64,000 nt of DNA from positions 40,314 through 104,313 of the forward strand of contig NZ_RZNA01000045.1 of the NCBI RefSeq assembly GCF_003992595.1, in the 5' to 3' direction. The position numbers and the translations under genes are program-made. The DNA is from Flagellimonas oceanensis (GTDB lineage: Bacteria > Bacteroidota > Bacteroidia > Flavobacteriales > Flavobacteriaceae). Shown here piece by piece: positions 36,344 to 46,832 of this stretch; positions within the stretch are counted from its first letter, which is position 1, and each line of letters begins with the position of its first letter. The notes under the pieces are model-generated. The model searched no databases, was not told the DNA's origin, and saw only the letters and a program-made list of their open reading frames with translations.

Positions 36344-38842
36344 ATGAAGCATACCTATCACATACACGGAATGAGCTGTAATGGCTGTAGAAAGCATGTA
36401 GAAGAAACCTTGTCCAAAGTGGATGGAGTGAATGCGGTTGAAGTGAATTTGGAAAAAGCCGAGGCCTTGATTGAGATGGAGGGGCATATTCCGATCGAAA
36501 GGTTCCAAGAAGCTCTGGAAAACGATGGGGGTGGGTACAGTATTCATGCGAACGGTCAACATCATAAACCGGAGAAGAAGGAGAAGAAAGCGGTTTCCAA
36601 TGGTAACGGTACCTTTTATTGCCCTATGCAATGTGAAGGAGACAAAACCTATGACAAGCCCGGTGATTGTCCTGTCTGTGGCATGGATCTAGTAGAAGAG
36701 CAAAATACAGCTGCAAGCTCAAAGCAGCAATGGACCTGTCCCATGCACCCCGAAGTTGTGGAAGATGCTCCAGGTTCCTGTCCAAAATGTGGAATGGATT
36801 TGGTGCCAAAAGAACCAGAAGCCAGTGCTGAGGAAAAAACGTATAAAAAACTGCTCAAAAAGTTTTGGATAGCCTTTGCGTTCGCATTGCCCATCTTTTT
36901 GATTGCCATGAGCGATATGATGCCCAATAATCCGCTTCATGAAATACTGGCTCCAAAATATTGGAATTGGGTGCAGTTCGCATTGTCGATTCCTGTGGTT
37001 TTTTATGCTACTTGGATGTTTTTTGAAAGAGCCTACCGAAGTATCAAAACATGGAACTTGAACATGTTTACCTTAATCGGGATTGGAGCTGGAGTGGCTT
37101 TTGTGTTCAGTGTACTTGGATTATTGTTTCCAGATTTTTTCCCTGATCAGTTTAAAGGGGAAACAGGTGCGGTCCATGTTTATTTTGAAGCAGCAACCGT
37201 AATCCTTACCCTGGTGCTTTTAGGTCAATTGTTGGAGGCCAGAGCGCATAGCAAAACAAATAATGCGGTAAAGGAATTATTGAAATTGGCACCCAATAAG
37301 GCTATCAAAGTAGTCGATGGAGAAGAAGTCGAGGTAAGCATTGATGATATTGAACTTGGTGATGTCTTACGCGTTAAACCCGGAGAAAAAATTCCCGTGG
37401 ATGGTGTTATAACCGAGGGGGAAACTTCTGTGGATGAATCCATGATCACAGGGGAACCCATTCCCGTTGAGAAGGGAGTAGAGGATAAAGTGAGCAGCGG
37501 TACTATCAATGGGAATCAAACGTTTTTGATGAAGGCCGAAAAAGTGGGTAGTGACACCCTGCTTTCGCAAATTATCAGCATGGTAAACGAGGCGAGCCGA
37601 AGTCGTGCGCCCATCCAGAATTTAGCCGATAAGGTGTCCGCCTATTTTGTGCCGACTGTTGTTGTTATTTCCATTTTGACCTTTGGAGTATGGGCCATTT
37701 GGGGACCGCAGCCAACCTATGTGTTTGCCTTGATCAATGCCATTGCGGTTTTGATCATTGCATGCCCTTGTGCTTTAGGACTTGCCACACCCATGTCCGT
37801 AATGGTAGGAGTCGGAAAAGGCGCCCAAAATGGAGTGTTGATCAAAAATGCTGAAGCTCTGGAGAAAATGGCGGATGTGGACACCTTGATTATTGATAAA
37901 ACGGGAACCATTACCGAAGGAAAACCCACCTTTGGTCACTTGGAAGTTTTTTCGGATGAGTATTCGGAGAAAGATTTACTGCAATACCTAGTTTCGGTCA
38001 ATGCCAATAGTGAACATCCTTTGGCTCAAGCGACCGTAAAATATGGTCAGGAGCAAGGCATCAAAATGCTAAAAACAAAATACTTTAATGCCGTTACAGG
38101 CATGGGGGTGGAAGGAAAGATCAAAGACTCTGAAATTCATTTGGGGAACATCAAACTGATGGAAAAAGCCAATGTGGAGATTTCTGATGAGATGAAGGAT
38201 AAGGTCAAAAATGCACAAGAAAAAGGAAAAACAGTTTCCTATCTGGCTGTAGACGGTAAATGTCATGGTTTTGTGGCAATCGGGGATAGAATCAAGAAGA
38301 CCAGTGGTAAGGCCATCAAAGCGATTCAGAATAAGGGAATTTCGGTAATCATGCTGACTGGCGACAATGCAACTACTGCCCAAGCCGTTGCGAATGAGTT
38401 AAACTTGAACGATTTCAAAGCAGAGACCCTACCTGAGGACAAAATGAAGGAAGTGGAGCGCTTGCAGAGTGAAGGTAAAGTGGTCGCTATGGCGGGTGAT
38501 GGTATCAACGATGCACCAGCATTGGCCAAAAGTAACTTGGGTATTGCTATGGGTACCGGTACCGATGTGGCCATAGAAAGTGCCATGATTACTTTAGTAA
38601 AAGGGGACTTGCACGGTATTGTAAAAGCACGGAACCTCAGTGAGGCCGTCATGAAAAACATAAAACAAAACTTATTTTTCGCATTGATATACAACACTAT
38701 CGGTGTACCAGTTGCAGCAGGTGTACTCTATCCCTTTTTCGGGATTTTGCTTTCGCCCATGATAGCTGCCTTGGCGATGAGCTTTAGCTCGGTATCGGTA
38801 ATAGCCAATGCATTGAGATTGCGAACTAAATCAATCGACTAA
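36344..38842 (+). CDS. copper-type P1B ATPase with HMA and two CPM-type metal domains
   Basis: The 832-aa inner-membrane ATPase exports Cu(I)/Ag(I)-type ions. The order is: HMA domain ([13 protein letters not shown], residues 1-65), two heavy-metal-binding modules ([10 protein letters not shown]...CPVCGMDLV about 88-118; WTCPMHPEV...CPKCGMDLV about 130-160), eight membrane helices, actuator TGE ([13 protein letters not shown], near 370), CPC in [12 protein letters not shown] (near 472), phosphorylation DKTGTITEG (near 518), HP in SEHPLAQA and hinge [14 protein letters not shown] typical CopA-like pump of Bacteroidota. Confidence 0.95.
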   Translation: MKHTYHIHGMSCNGCRKHVEETLSKVDGVNAVEVNLEKAEALIEMEGHIPIERFQEALENDGGGYSIHANGQHHKPEKKEKKAVSNGNGTFYCPMQCEGDKTYDKPGDCPVCGMDLVEEQNTAASSKQQWTCPMHPEVVEDAPGSCPKCGMDLVPKEPEASAEEKTYKKLLKKFWIAFAFALPIFLIAMSDMMPNNPLHEILAPKYWNWVQFALSIPVVFYATWMFFERAYRSIKTWNLNMFTLIGIGAGVAFVFSVLGLLFPDFFPDQFKGETGAVHVYFEAATVILTLVLLGQLLEARAHSKTNNAVKELLKLAPNKAIKVVDGEEVEVSIDDIELGDVLRVKPGEKIPVDGVITEGETSVDESMITGEPIPVEKGVEDKVSSGTINGNQTFLMKAEKVGSDTLLSQIISMVNEASRSRAPIQNLADKVSAYFVPTVVVISILTFGVWAIWGPQPTYVFALINAIAVLIIACPCALGLATPMSVMVGVGKGAQNGVLIKNAEALEKMADVDTLIIDKTGTITEGKPTFGHLEVFSDEYSEKDLLQYLVSVNANSEHPLAQATVKYGQEQGIKMLKTKYFNAVTGMGVEGKIKDSEIHLGNIKLMEKANVEISDEMKDKVKNAQEKGKTVSYLAVDGKCHGFVAIGDRIKKTSGKAIKAIQNKGISVIMLTGDNATTAQAVANELNLNDFKAETLPEDKMKEVERLQSEGKVVAMAGDGINDAPALAKSNLGIAMGTGTDVAIESAMITLVKGDLHGIVKARNLSEAVMKNIKQNLFFALIYNTIGVPVAAGVLYPFFGILLSPMIAALAMSFSSVSVIANALRLRTKSID

Positions 38843-38849
38843 AACAAAA

Positions 38850-39557
38850 ATGGTAAAACGGACGACAGCGGTTAAAATTAGAAAGGCCCATAGGTATTTG
38901 GGCATATTCTTGGGCATTCAATTCATTATGTGGACAGCAAGTGGTCTCTACTTTAGTTGGACGGATATTGACGAAATCCACGGAGATCATTTCAGGAATA
39001 TGGACTATGAACCTGTAGCTTTTGATGGACTTATTGGTTTTTCAGAAGTTAATTTGCCCGTTAAAATCAGTTCGTTGAACTTAAAGGAGATTGCAGGAAA
39101 GCCTTATTACTGGATCAATAACGACTATTTAGTGGATGCCAAAAATGGCAATCTTAAAGCGGGGATTACAGAAGAGGAAGCGTTGGCAGTGGCGGAGCGT
39201 CAAATGTCACCTGAATTAAAAGTGAAAGGAGTTGAGGTAATCAAAGAAACCGATAAGCACCATGAATATCGAGAAAAAAAACTACCTGCCTATGTGATTA
39301 GCTACGACTCACCAGAGAATATCAAAGCCTACGTTTCAGTGGCCGATGGGTCGTTTCAAACCGTACGGCATCGTAATTGGAGATGGTTCGATTTTCTCTG
39401 GATGACACATACCATGGATTACGAAAGCAGGGATGATTTCAACACAACCGTGCTCCGAGCTTTCTCACTCTTGGGACTGATTACCGTGTTGAGCGGATTT
39501 TTACTTTGGTTTACCTCGTCACCCACGATGAGGAAAGTGGTTAAACGAAAAAGATAA
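38850..39557 (+). CDS. PepSY-domain membrane protein
   Basis: The 235-aa protein has an N-terminal basic segment with a helix (KAHRYLGIFLGIQFIMWTASGLYF, 10-35), a periplasmic PepSY-like portion (EEALAVAERQMSPELKVKGVEVI and a second beta-rich part) and a C-terminal helix (LLGLITVLSGFLLWF) with a basic tail. It follows the ATPase gene by seven bases and precedes the adaptor gene by four. PepSY_TM proteins often accompany metal-uptake or efflux genes. The exact job here is not known. Confidence 0.85.
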   Translation: MVKRTTAVKIRKAHRYLGIFLGIQFIMWTASGLYFSWTDIDEIHGDHFRNMDYEPVAFDGLIGFSEVNLPVKISSLNLKEIAGKPYYWINNDYLVDAKNGNLKAGITEEEALAVAERQMSPELKVKGVEVIKETDKHHEYREKKLPAYVISYDSPENIKAYVSVADGSFQTVRHRNWRWFDFLWMTHTMDYESRDDFNTTVLRAFSLLGLITVLSGFLLWFTSSPTMRKVVKRKR

Positions 39558-39561
39558 CGTT

Positions 39562-41286
39562 ATGAAAAAGGAAAACATCATATACATTGGGATAGCCGTT
39601 GTGGTTGGATTGTTGGTGGGGTATCTCATATTTGGGGGCAATGCTGAAACTACTTCAATGAATGAACCTGACCACACCGCTGAATCAACTTCGGGGGAAA
39701 TGTGGACTTGTTCCATGCACCCGCAGATCATGAAGCAAGAGCCAGGCTCATGCCCGATCTGCGGAATGGATTTGATTCCTGCTGATAATGCAGGCGAGGG
39801 GCTTATGGCCAATCAAATTAAAATGACGGAGAATGCCATGATTTTGGCAGGGGTGGAGACGGTTCGAGTTGGCGCAGCTAAGGATGGGGAAGAAAACATA
39901 AAGGTTTCCGGCAAAGTTGTTGTCAATCAGGAATCGGATGCGGTGCAATCTGCCTACTTTGATGGGCGAATAGAAAACATCTTTGTCAATTTTGAGGGAG
40001 AAGAAGTCCGAAAAGGTCAAAAGTTGGCCACGATTTATGCGCCAGCCTTGGTTTCCGCCCAGCAAGAATTATTGACAGCTGCCACTTTAAAGGAATCCCA
40101 ACCGGAATTGTACAAAGCGGTCCGGAACAAATTAAAGCTTTGGAAATTGTCCGAAGCACAGATTAATCAAATCGAAAGCTCTGGACAGGTACAGGAAAAC
40201 TTTCCAGTATATGCCAATGTAGGCGGAGTGGTTTCAGAAATTAAGGTGGAAGAAGGTGATTATATCAAGACAGGCTCGCCTTTGGTGAAAGTGGCCGACT
40301 TGAATTCCGTTTGGGCCATTTTTGATACTTATGAAAACCAGTTGAGTTTGTTTGAAGAAGGTCAGACGTTGCATGTAACGACAACATCATATCCCAATGA
40401 AACATTCCCTGCCAAAGTCTCTTTTGTAGCTCCAACATTGAACAAGAATACAAGAACATTGGAGGTGCGTGCAGAACTTGACAATACAAGAGGGATGCTC
40501 AAGCCAGGTATGTTTGTGCAAGCCGAAGTTGAGGTGCGGGACGATCAGGAAGATGGGGTGTTGACCATTCCTGAAAGTGCTGTTTTGTGGACAGGAAAAC
40601 GGTCTTTGGTCTATGTACAGCCTAATCCAGATAATTCCATTTTTGAAATGCGAGAAGTACAGTTGGGTAACTTACGAAATGGGGATTATGTGGTCAATTC
40701 AGGTTTGGAATCTGGGGATTTAGTCGTGGCCAAAGGTACTTTTACGGTGGATGCAGCAGCGCAATTACAAGGAAAAAGATCCATGATGAATCAAGATGGG
40801 GAAACCATGCAAATGGGTAATGGAGCTCATTCTAGCATGTCAATGGCGTTTTCCCAAGAAGCACAAGGTAAGTTTGGGGATTTGTTAAAGGTTTATTTGG
40901 ATTTAAAGGATGCTCTAGTTGCTTCGAATCAGGAACAAACGCAAACATGGGCACAAAAAGGAGCTGGAATGGCTTCAGAAATCAGCAATATGCAAATGGA
41001 TGACATGGGAAAGACCCATATGTCCAAATTAGCGGAACAATTCAGGGATATGGCTTCAAAAAATAAACTGGAGAATCAACGAGATGTTTTTGTCCGCCTT
41101 TCCCAAAATATGATTCAAATAGGGCAGCAAATGCAAAATTTAGATACAAAGCTTTATGTGCAACGTTGTCCGATGGCCAATAATGATAAGGGGGCTGATT
41201 GGCTCAGTCTGGAGGAAGAAATCCGGAATCCCTACTATGGTGATGCCATGCTCACTTGTGGCAGTGTAGTGGGAACCATCGACTAG
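39562..41286 (+). CDS. CusB-type periplasmic adaptor (membrane fusion protein)
   Basis: The protein is 574 aa. An N-terminal anchor helix (IGIAVVVGLLVGYLIFG) is followed by a heavy-metal-binding module (WTCSMHPQI...CPICGMDLIP, about 48-78). The adaptor core has the lipoyl/barrel-sandwich halves (about 125-165 and 215-255), an alpha-hairpin and a beta-barrel (VSFVAPTLNKNTRTLEVRAEL). After about residue 410 a Met-rich linker (MMNQDGETMQMGNG) leads to a helical C-terminal domain with late Cys residues (QRCPMAN, LTCGSV). It bridges the RND pump and the TolC-like channel. Confidence 0.92.
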   Translation: MKKENIIYIGIAVVVGLLVGYLIFGGNAETTSMNEPDHTAESTSGEMWTCSMHPQIMKQEPGSCPICGMDLIPADNAGEGLMANQIKMTENAMILAGVETVRVGAAKDGEENIKVSGKVVVNQESDAVQSAYFDGRIENIFVNFEGEEVRKGQKLATIYAPALVSAQQELLTAATLKESQPELYKAVRNKLKLWKLSEAQINQIESSGQVQENFPVYANVGGVVSEIKVEEGDYIKTGSPLVKVADLNSVWAIFDTYENQLSLFEEGQTLHVTTTSYPNETFPAKVSFVAPTLNKNTRTLEVRAELDNTRGMLKPGMFVQAEVEVRDDQEDGVLTIPESAVLWTGKRSLVYVQPNPDNSIFEMREVQLGNLRNGDYVVNSGLESGDLVVAKGTFTVDAAAQLQGKRSMMNQDGETMQMGNGAHSSMSMAFSQEAQGKFGDLLKVYLDLKDALVASNQEQTQTWAQKGAGMASEISNMQMDDMGKTHMSKLAEQFRDMASKNKLENQRDVFVRLSQNMIQIGQQMQNLDTKLYVQRCPMANNDKGADWLSLEEEIRNPYYGDAMLTCGSVVGTID

Positions 41287-41366
41287 TTTTAGTTAATATT
41301 TAGCCAAATAAATGATACGGATTCATTTCTGAAATACATTTACTTCAGTTTTTAAATTATTGACTG

Positions 41367-41462
41367 ATGAAACAAGCAAAGTCAAACGGAAAGTCATCTC
41401 CTGCAAAAGCTGTGAAGCCTGTTGCCAAGAAGACTGCCCAAGCTACTGGTAAGAAGAAGTAA
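41367..41462 (+). CDS. 31-residue Lys/Ala-rich micro-ORF, histone-H1-tail-like
   Basis: The ORF was too short for the track. It encodes 31 residues, ten of them Lys, with no acidic residue and no hydrophobic core. The middle reads PAKAVKPVAKKTAQATGKKK, the low-complexity PAK/AKK pattern of histone H1 C-terminal tails and of bacterial H1-like proteins. It lies 80 nt after the adaptor gene and converges on groL. If expressed it should bind nucleic acid or be ribosome-associated. Chance translation is possible at this length. Confidence 0.5.
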   Translation: MKQAKSNGKSSPAKAVKPVAKKTAQATGKKK

Positions 41463-41511
41463 CTTGTGGTTTTTGGTTCTCTGCAGAACCGTACAACTTA
41501 AGAGAAAAGAA

Positions 41512-41542
41512 AACGCCCCGATTTGCATCGGGGCGTTCCTAT
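41512..41542 (-). terminator. Rho-independent terminator of groL
   Basis: AACGCCCCGAT-TTGC-ATCGGGGCGTT is an 11-bp perfect stem, lying 30 nt after groL on the minus strand and followed there by a T-rich run. A shorter T-run also exists on the plus side, so it may end the copper cluster as well. Confidence 0.9.
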
Positions 41543-41566
41543 TTTTAATCCGAATAAGATTGTTGA

Positions 41567-43207
<1,641 letters not shown>

Positions 43208-43222
43208 CTAGTTGATTTTTAG

Positions 43223-43501
43223 TTATACAATTGCCAAAATATCGCTTTCGCGCATCATCAAATAGTCGGTGCCATCGAACTTTAGTTCGGTGCCGGCATA
43301 TTTTCCATAAAGAACGGTATCACCGACTTTAACGGTGACCTTTTCGTCCTTGGTTCCAGGTCCAACAGCCACAACAGTTCCCTTTTGTGGTTTTTCTTTT
43401 GCGTTGTCCGGAATGATGATACCGGAGGCAGTTTTGGTCTCGGCCTGTAGAGGCTCAATCAAAACCCTGTCTGCCAATGGTTTGATATTTACTTTAGCCA
43501 T
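43223..43501 (-). CDS. groES: 10-kDa co-chaperonin GroES
   Basis: The 92-aa lid of the GroEL chamber. [35 protein letters not shown] contains the mobile loop, and [28 protein letters not shown] is the standard C-terminus. It is the first gene of groESL. I find no CIRCE element upstream; instead there is a sigma-54-like promoter at 43548-43563. Confidence 0.98.
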   Translation of the reverse strand: MAKVNIKPLADRVLIEPLQAETKTASGIIIPDNAKEKPQKGTVVAVGPGTKDEKVTVKVGDTVLYGKYAGTELKFDGTDYLMMRESDILAIV

Positions 43502-43547
43502 ATTTTTAATTTTTAGGTGTTTGTTTTAAAAATTCTTGAATCTAAAA

Positions 43548-43563
43548 GGCAGAAATTGTGCCA
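43548..43563 (-). promoter_or_regulatory. candidate sigma-54 promoter of groESL
   Basis: The minus strand reads TGGCACAATTTCTGCC. It fits TGGCACR-N4-YTGCN, with GG and GC separated by exactly ten bases, the invariant spacing of -24/-12 promoters. Transcription would start near 43537, about 36 nt before the groES ATG. TGTCA and TGGAA-like half-sites lie upstream. A sigma-54-dependent activator gene lies about 2 kb away in the same gene cluster. Confidence 0.5.
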
Positions 43564-43591
43564 TTGCACAAAAACTGACATTCTGGAAAAC

Positions 43592-43627
43592 AAAAATGCC
43601 AGCTTGTCATTTCAAGCTGGCATTTTT
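43592..43627 (-). terminator. Rho-independent terminator of secG
   Basis: AAAAATGCCAGCTT-GTCATTTC-AAGCTGGCATTTTT is a 14-bp stem with a T-run on the minus strand just after secG. It separates the secG unit from groESL. Confidence 0.9.
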
Positions 43628-43647
43628 CTATGCTTTGTCACTTTTTA

Positions 43648-44010
43648 TTATCCAATAGTGTCTACTGGACTTGTAGTGTCGGCTGGTGGAAGTTGTTCTG
43701 GTACTTCCTCAGGAACCGTTTCCGGTATTTCCGTATCGTCACCTTGAAGTAGTTTGGAATCTGCTTGGCTATAGTTTCCTTTTAAGGAAACATTGGAAAG
43801 CAATATCAAAACAATCAATAGGGTGGCAAGGGTCCAGGTACTCTTATCCAAGAAGTCCCCTGTTTTCTTTACGCCACCAACAACTTGGTTGCCACTTCCT
43901 CCGAAGGATGAGGACAAACCACCTCCTTTTGGGTTTTGGACCATAATGACCAAGACCAATAAAAGGCACACGATAATGATCAATACCAAAAAAATTGCAA
44001 ACGTGCTCAT
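43648..44010 (-). CDS. secG: protein translocase subunit SecG
   Basis: The 120-aa inner-membrane Sec component has two helices (about 3-24 and 54-74). The linker GGGLSSSFGGSGNQVVGGVKKTGDFLDKSTW is the SecG hallmark. A Pro/Glu-rich tail (TEIPETVPEEVPEQLPP) after helix 2 makes it longer than the E. coli protein, as often seen in Bacteroidota. It is co-oriented with the TPR-like and lptE genes upstream. Confidence 0.93.
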   Translation of the reverse strand: MSTFAIFLVLIIIVCLLLVLVIMVQNPKGGGLSSSFGGSGNQVVGGVKKTGDFLDKSTWTLATLLIVLILLSNVSLKGNYSQADSKLLQGDDTEIPETVPEEVPEQLPPADTTSPVDTIG

Positions 44011-44020
44011 ATCTTAAAAC

Positions 44021-44911
44021 TTAATCTTTTTCTTTCTGCAGCTTCTTCACCGCCTGAATTTGATCTGCAAAGAAACCACTTTTTTCTGGATATTTCAAAC
44101 TCAATATTTTAAACGCTTGAATGGCCTTTTTATACTTTTTCTGCTCCAGATAAACCTTGGCCAACGTCTCTGTCATCAACTCGTTTTTGTCGATTTTTGT
44201 CGACTCTTTAATATTGACTTTTGGGTTGGTTTCCTTGGGAACTATCTTGGGGTTGTTCTCGATGAACTTGTCCAACAGCTCAAACTTTTTCTTCCGTTCC
44301 AATTCTTCCATGGCATCCACTTCGGGGGTGTCTTGGGGCTCATCGGTATGGGAGGTAAGCTGAAGCCATTCGGTAAAGGAATGCTTCTCTTTTTTTGTGA
44401 AGGGAATCGGCTTGCCCAAGTTTAAATCGGAATCTGATTCTTTGATTTCTTCCGTCTCCTTTTCAACTTCTTTATTGGATGTTCGCGATTCAAAAAGTTC
44501 TGGATTGAGAATCTGTTCCGCATCGGTTAAATTCTGAGGCAATGCTGGTTCGTTGGATTCCGAGAGCATACTTGCAGCATTCGGGTTGGGCTGAATTTCT
44601 TCTGAAACGGCCTCTTGGTCTTCCAGTTTTGCCCCCCTTCCAGCAATGGCATCCGCAATATTGTTCTGTATGAATTCCTTTGATGTGATGTAATCAAAAA
44701 GAACATCCCTGTCTGCCGTATGGGCAGCGGTTACTTTTAAGGCACTGTTGTACTTATAGCTGTCCAGATTTTTAAGTCCCTTTAAATGCAAGGCGCGAGC
44801 GGCCTGAAAATAGGGGTATTCCTCAATAATGCCTTCCAGTTCCCTAGTTTGATTGGGCGATAGGATGGTATTGGAGTTTTGAAGAATATGTATAAAATCC
44901 GAAACGTTCAT
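44021..44911 (-). CDS. cytosolic TPR-like hypothetical protein
   Basis: The 296-aa protein has no signal peptide. The N-terminal 80 residues are helical (ILSPNQTRELEGIIEEYPYFQAARALHLKGL). The middle is acidic and low in complexity (KEVEKETEEIKESDSD). The last 50 residues are TPR-like (LMTETLAKVYLEQKKYKKAIQAFKIL, YPEKSGFFADQI). Its position between lptE and secG is shared with other Flavobacteriaceae as I recall. No biochemical role can be assigned. Confidence 0.8.
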   Translation of the reverse strand: MNVSDFIHILQNSNTILSPNQTRELEGIIEEYPYFQAARALHLKGLKNLDSYKYNSALKVTAAHTADRDVLFDYITSKEFIQNNIADAIAGRGAKLEDQEAVSEEIQPNPNAASMLSESNEPALPQNLTDAEQILNPELFESRTSNKEVEKETEEIKESDSDLNLGKPIPFTKKEKHSFTEWLQLTSHTDEPQDTPEVDAMEELERKKKFELLDKFIENNPKIVPKETNPKVNIKESTKIDKNELMTETLAKVYLEQKKYKKAIQAFKILSLKYPEKSGFFADQIQAVKKLQKEKD

Positions 44912-44917
44912 ATACTG

Positions 44918-45436
44918 CTACCAATTTCCCAAGGAAGCATTGAAAATGTCTTGGGTAAGTCGTTCAAAAATCTCTTCATGGGCGGCTGCCTGTATCGACG
45001 GCAAGGCCGCTGCGGCATCAAAATCATAAAAGAAGGAAAATCTCCTTTCAAAATCGGCATCTTCCTTTGTTGTATTGTAGAACCGAACGTTAACGCTCAT
45101 CGTCAGTCGGTTTTGAGCTGTTCGTTGGTCAGAGGTGGCTGTCATCGGTACCACTTTGTACTCCACGATTTCTCCTTCGTACAACAAATCCCCATTGCTA
45201 CCTGTCAAGGACAAGCTGGTCAAGTTGTTGATCATGTCCTGCAGTGCCAAGGTAAAATCCCGACCCAGTCCGGGTACAATTACGGAACCGGGCGTTTGAT
45301 CGGCATAGTTCTGGAAAAAGTTGACTTGAAAACTTTCGGCGGTACCGATATCGGCACCTGAGAAGTTGTAGGCTCCACAGCTCTGTAGGAACAAAACAAG
45401 TCCAACCAACCCAACCTTTAAACCATTCTTTTTCAT
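44918..45436 (-). CDS. lptE: LPS-assembly lipoprotein LptE
   Basis: Start chosen at the second Met of the MM pair (45436; MKKNGLKVGLVGLVLFLQSCGAYNF), giving 172 aa with Cys21 as lipidation site. CGAYNFSGADIGTAESFQV and the following VIVPGLGRDFTLALQDMI are typical of the Bacteroidota LptE family. It plugs LptD in the outer membrane during LPS insertion. It begins about 26 nt after the sigma-54 activator stop codon. Confidence 0.85.
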   Translation of the reverse strand: MKKNGLKVGLVGLVLFLQSCGAYNFSGADIGTAESFQVNFFQNYADQTPGSVIVPGLGRDFTLALQDMINNLTSLSLTGSNGDLLYEGEIVEYKVVPMTATSDQRTAQNRLTMSVNVRFYNTTKEDADFERRFSFFYDFDAAAALPSIQAAAHEEIFERLTQDIFNASLGNW

Positions 45437-45462
45437 CATTGTTCTCAAACTTTTACTCTTGA

Positions 45463-46743
45463 TTAAAGATCGTACTGTTTTATTTTTCTGTAGAGCGTTC
45501 TTTCCGAAATTCCGAGCTCGGCTGCTGCGGCCTTACGTTTTCCCTTATTGCGCTCTAGGGACTTTTTAATCAATTCGATTTCCTTTTCCTGTAAAGATAG
45601 GGTTTCTTCCTCTTCGATTTCCTCCGCAAAATGATATCTGTCCTCTGGTGGTTGTTGTGACGGAGCCGGTGTGGTTGGTTCCAACACGGGCTCTGGCAAA
45701 TGCAACAGTTCAGCAGGGGTCTCCTCGTGTTCTATATCTTCTTCCTGCTCTTGACTGCCATATATTTTGCGAATCAATCCCTCGTTTTCACGCTGTACCT
45801 TGTGGGAGTCGTTCTCTTTTAAGATTTCCAGAGTCAATTTTTTAAGGTCGTTCAAATCGCTCTTCATGTCGAAGAGCACTTTGTACAAGATTTCGCGCTC
45901 ATTGCTGAAATCCCCTTCTTTTTTAGCCTGTCCCACAACGGCAGGCAAGTTGGAACCGCTTGAATCGGGCAAATAACTTTTAAAGGTTGTGGCAGAAATA
46001 CTTCGTTCCTCTTCAAGTACCGAAATTTGTTCTGCGATGTTCCGTAATTGACGAATGTTTCCAGGCCAACGGTATTGCAACAATAAATTTACCGCATCAT
46101 CCTCCAAGCGGATCGTAGGCATTTTATATTTCTGTCCAAAATCCGAAGCAAATTTTCTGAACAACAAATGGATGTCTTCCCTTCTGTCGCGAAGCGGTGG
46201 CAAATTGATTTCAACCGTGCTCAACCTGTAATACAGATCCTCACGGAATTTTTCTTTTTGAATGGCCTCGAACATATTGATGTTGGTGGCGGCCACAATC
46301 CTCACATCCGTTTTTTGCACTTGGGAAGACCCTACTTTAAGAAATTCCCCATTTTCCAGTACACGTAACAAACGAACTTGGGTGGTCAACGGGAGTTCTC
46401 CGACCTCGTCCAAGAAAATGGTTCCGCCATCGGCCACTTCAAAATAACCGCTACGGGTTTGGGTGGCTCCGGTAAAGGCTCCTTTTTCGTGTCCGAAGAG
46501 TTCGCTGTCAATGGTTCCCTCGGGAATGGCACCGCAGTTTACGGCAATGTATTTGGCGTGCTTTCGGTGGGAGAGTGAGTGAATGATCTTGGGAATGGAT
46601 TCCTTTCCCACACCACTCTCTCCTGTTACCAATACAGAAATATCGGTGGGAGCGACTTGTATGGCCTTTTCTATGGCACGGTTGAGCTTGACATCGTTCC
46701 CGATGAGCTCGAACCGCTGTTTTATGGATTGTACACTTTCCAT
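45463..46743 (-). CDS. sigma-54-dependent transcriptional activator (AAA+ / Fis HTH)
   Basis: The 426-aa bacterial enhancer-binding protein has no N-terminal receiver domain: the AAA+ core starts at about residue 8. Walker A is GESGVGKE, the sigma-54 contact loop GAFTGA is intact (HEKGAFTGATQ), Walker B is GGTIFLDEVGELP and the R-finger region is present. A linker rich in Glu/Pro (about 300-375) leads to a Fis-type HTH (KRKAAAAELGISERTLYRKIKQYDL). Without a sensory domain it may be controlled by its level or by a partner. miaB lies upstream, lptE downstream. Confidence 0.92.
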   Translation of the reverse strand: MESVQSIKQRFELIGNDVKLNRAIEKAIQVAPTDISVLVTGESGVGKESIPKIIHSLSHRKHAKYIAVNCGAIPEGTIDSELFGHEKGAFTGATQTRSGYFEVADGGTIFLDEVGELPLTTQVRLLRVLENGEFLKVGSSQVQKTDVRIVAATNINMFEAIQKEKFREDLYYRLSTVEINLPPLRDRREDIHLLFRKFASDFGQKYKMPTIRLEDDAVNLLLQYRWPGNIRQLRNIAEQISVLEEERSISATTFKSYLPDSSGSNLPAVVGQAKKEGDFSNEREILYKVLFDMKSDLNDLKKLTLEILKENDSHKVQRENEGLIRKIYGSQEQEEDIEHEETPAELLHLPEPVLEPTTPAPSQQPPEDRYHFAEEIEEEETLSLQEKEIELIKKSLERNKGKRKAAAAELGISERTLYRKIKQYDL

Positions 46744-46751
46744 ATATTTTC

Positions 46752-46771
46752 ATTCCTGCGATGGCAGGAAT
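46752..46771. repeat. palindrome abutting the activator start codon
   Basis: ATTCCTGC-GATG-GCAGGAAT is a perfect 8-bp palindrome, eight nt upstream of the sigma-54 activator ATG. On the plus strand a T7 run follows, so it looks like a terminator facing the wrong way. On the minus strand it would fold in the leader. This core is another palindrome type I know from Bacteroidota intergenic regions. Confidence 0.6.
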
Positions 46772-46832
46772 TTTTTTAATTCAACATTGTACTTCAGTTG
46801 CGATTGACAGCCGAGCGTAATGCAAATGGTTA

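Noticed and set aside
43502-43591. CIRCE/HrcA operator upstream of groES
   Set aside because: No TTAGCACTC-N9-GAGTGCTAA or close variant is present.
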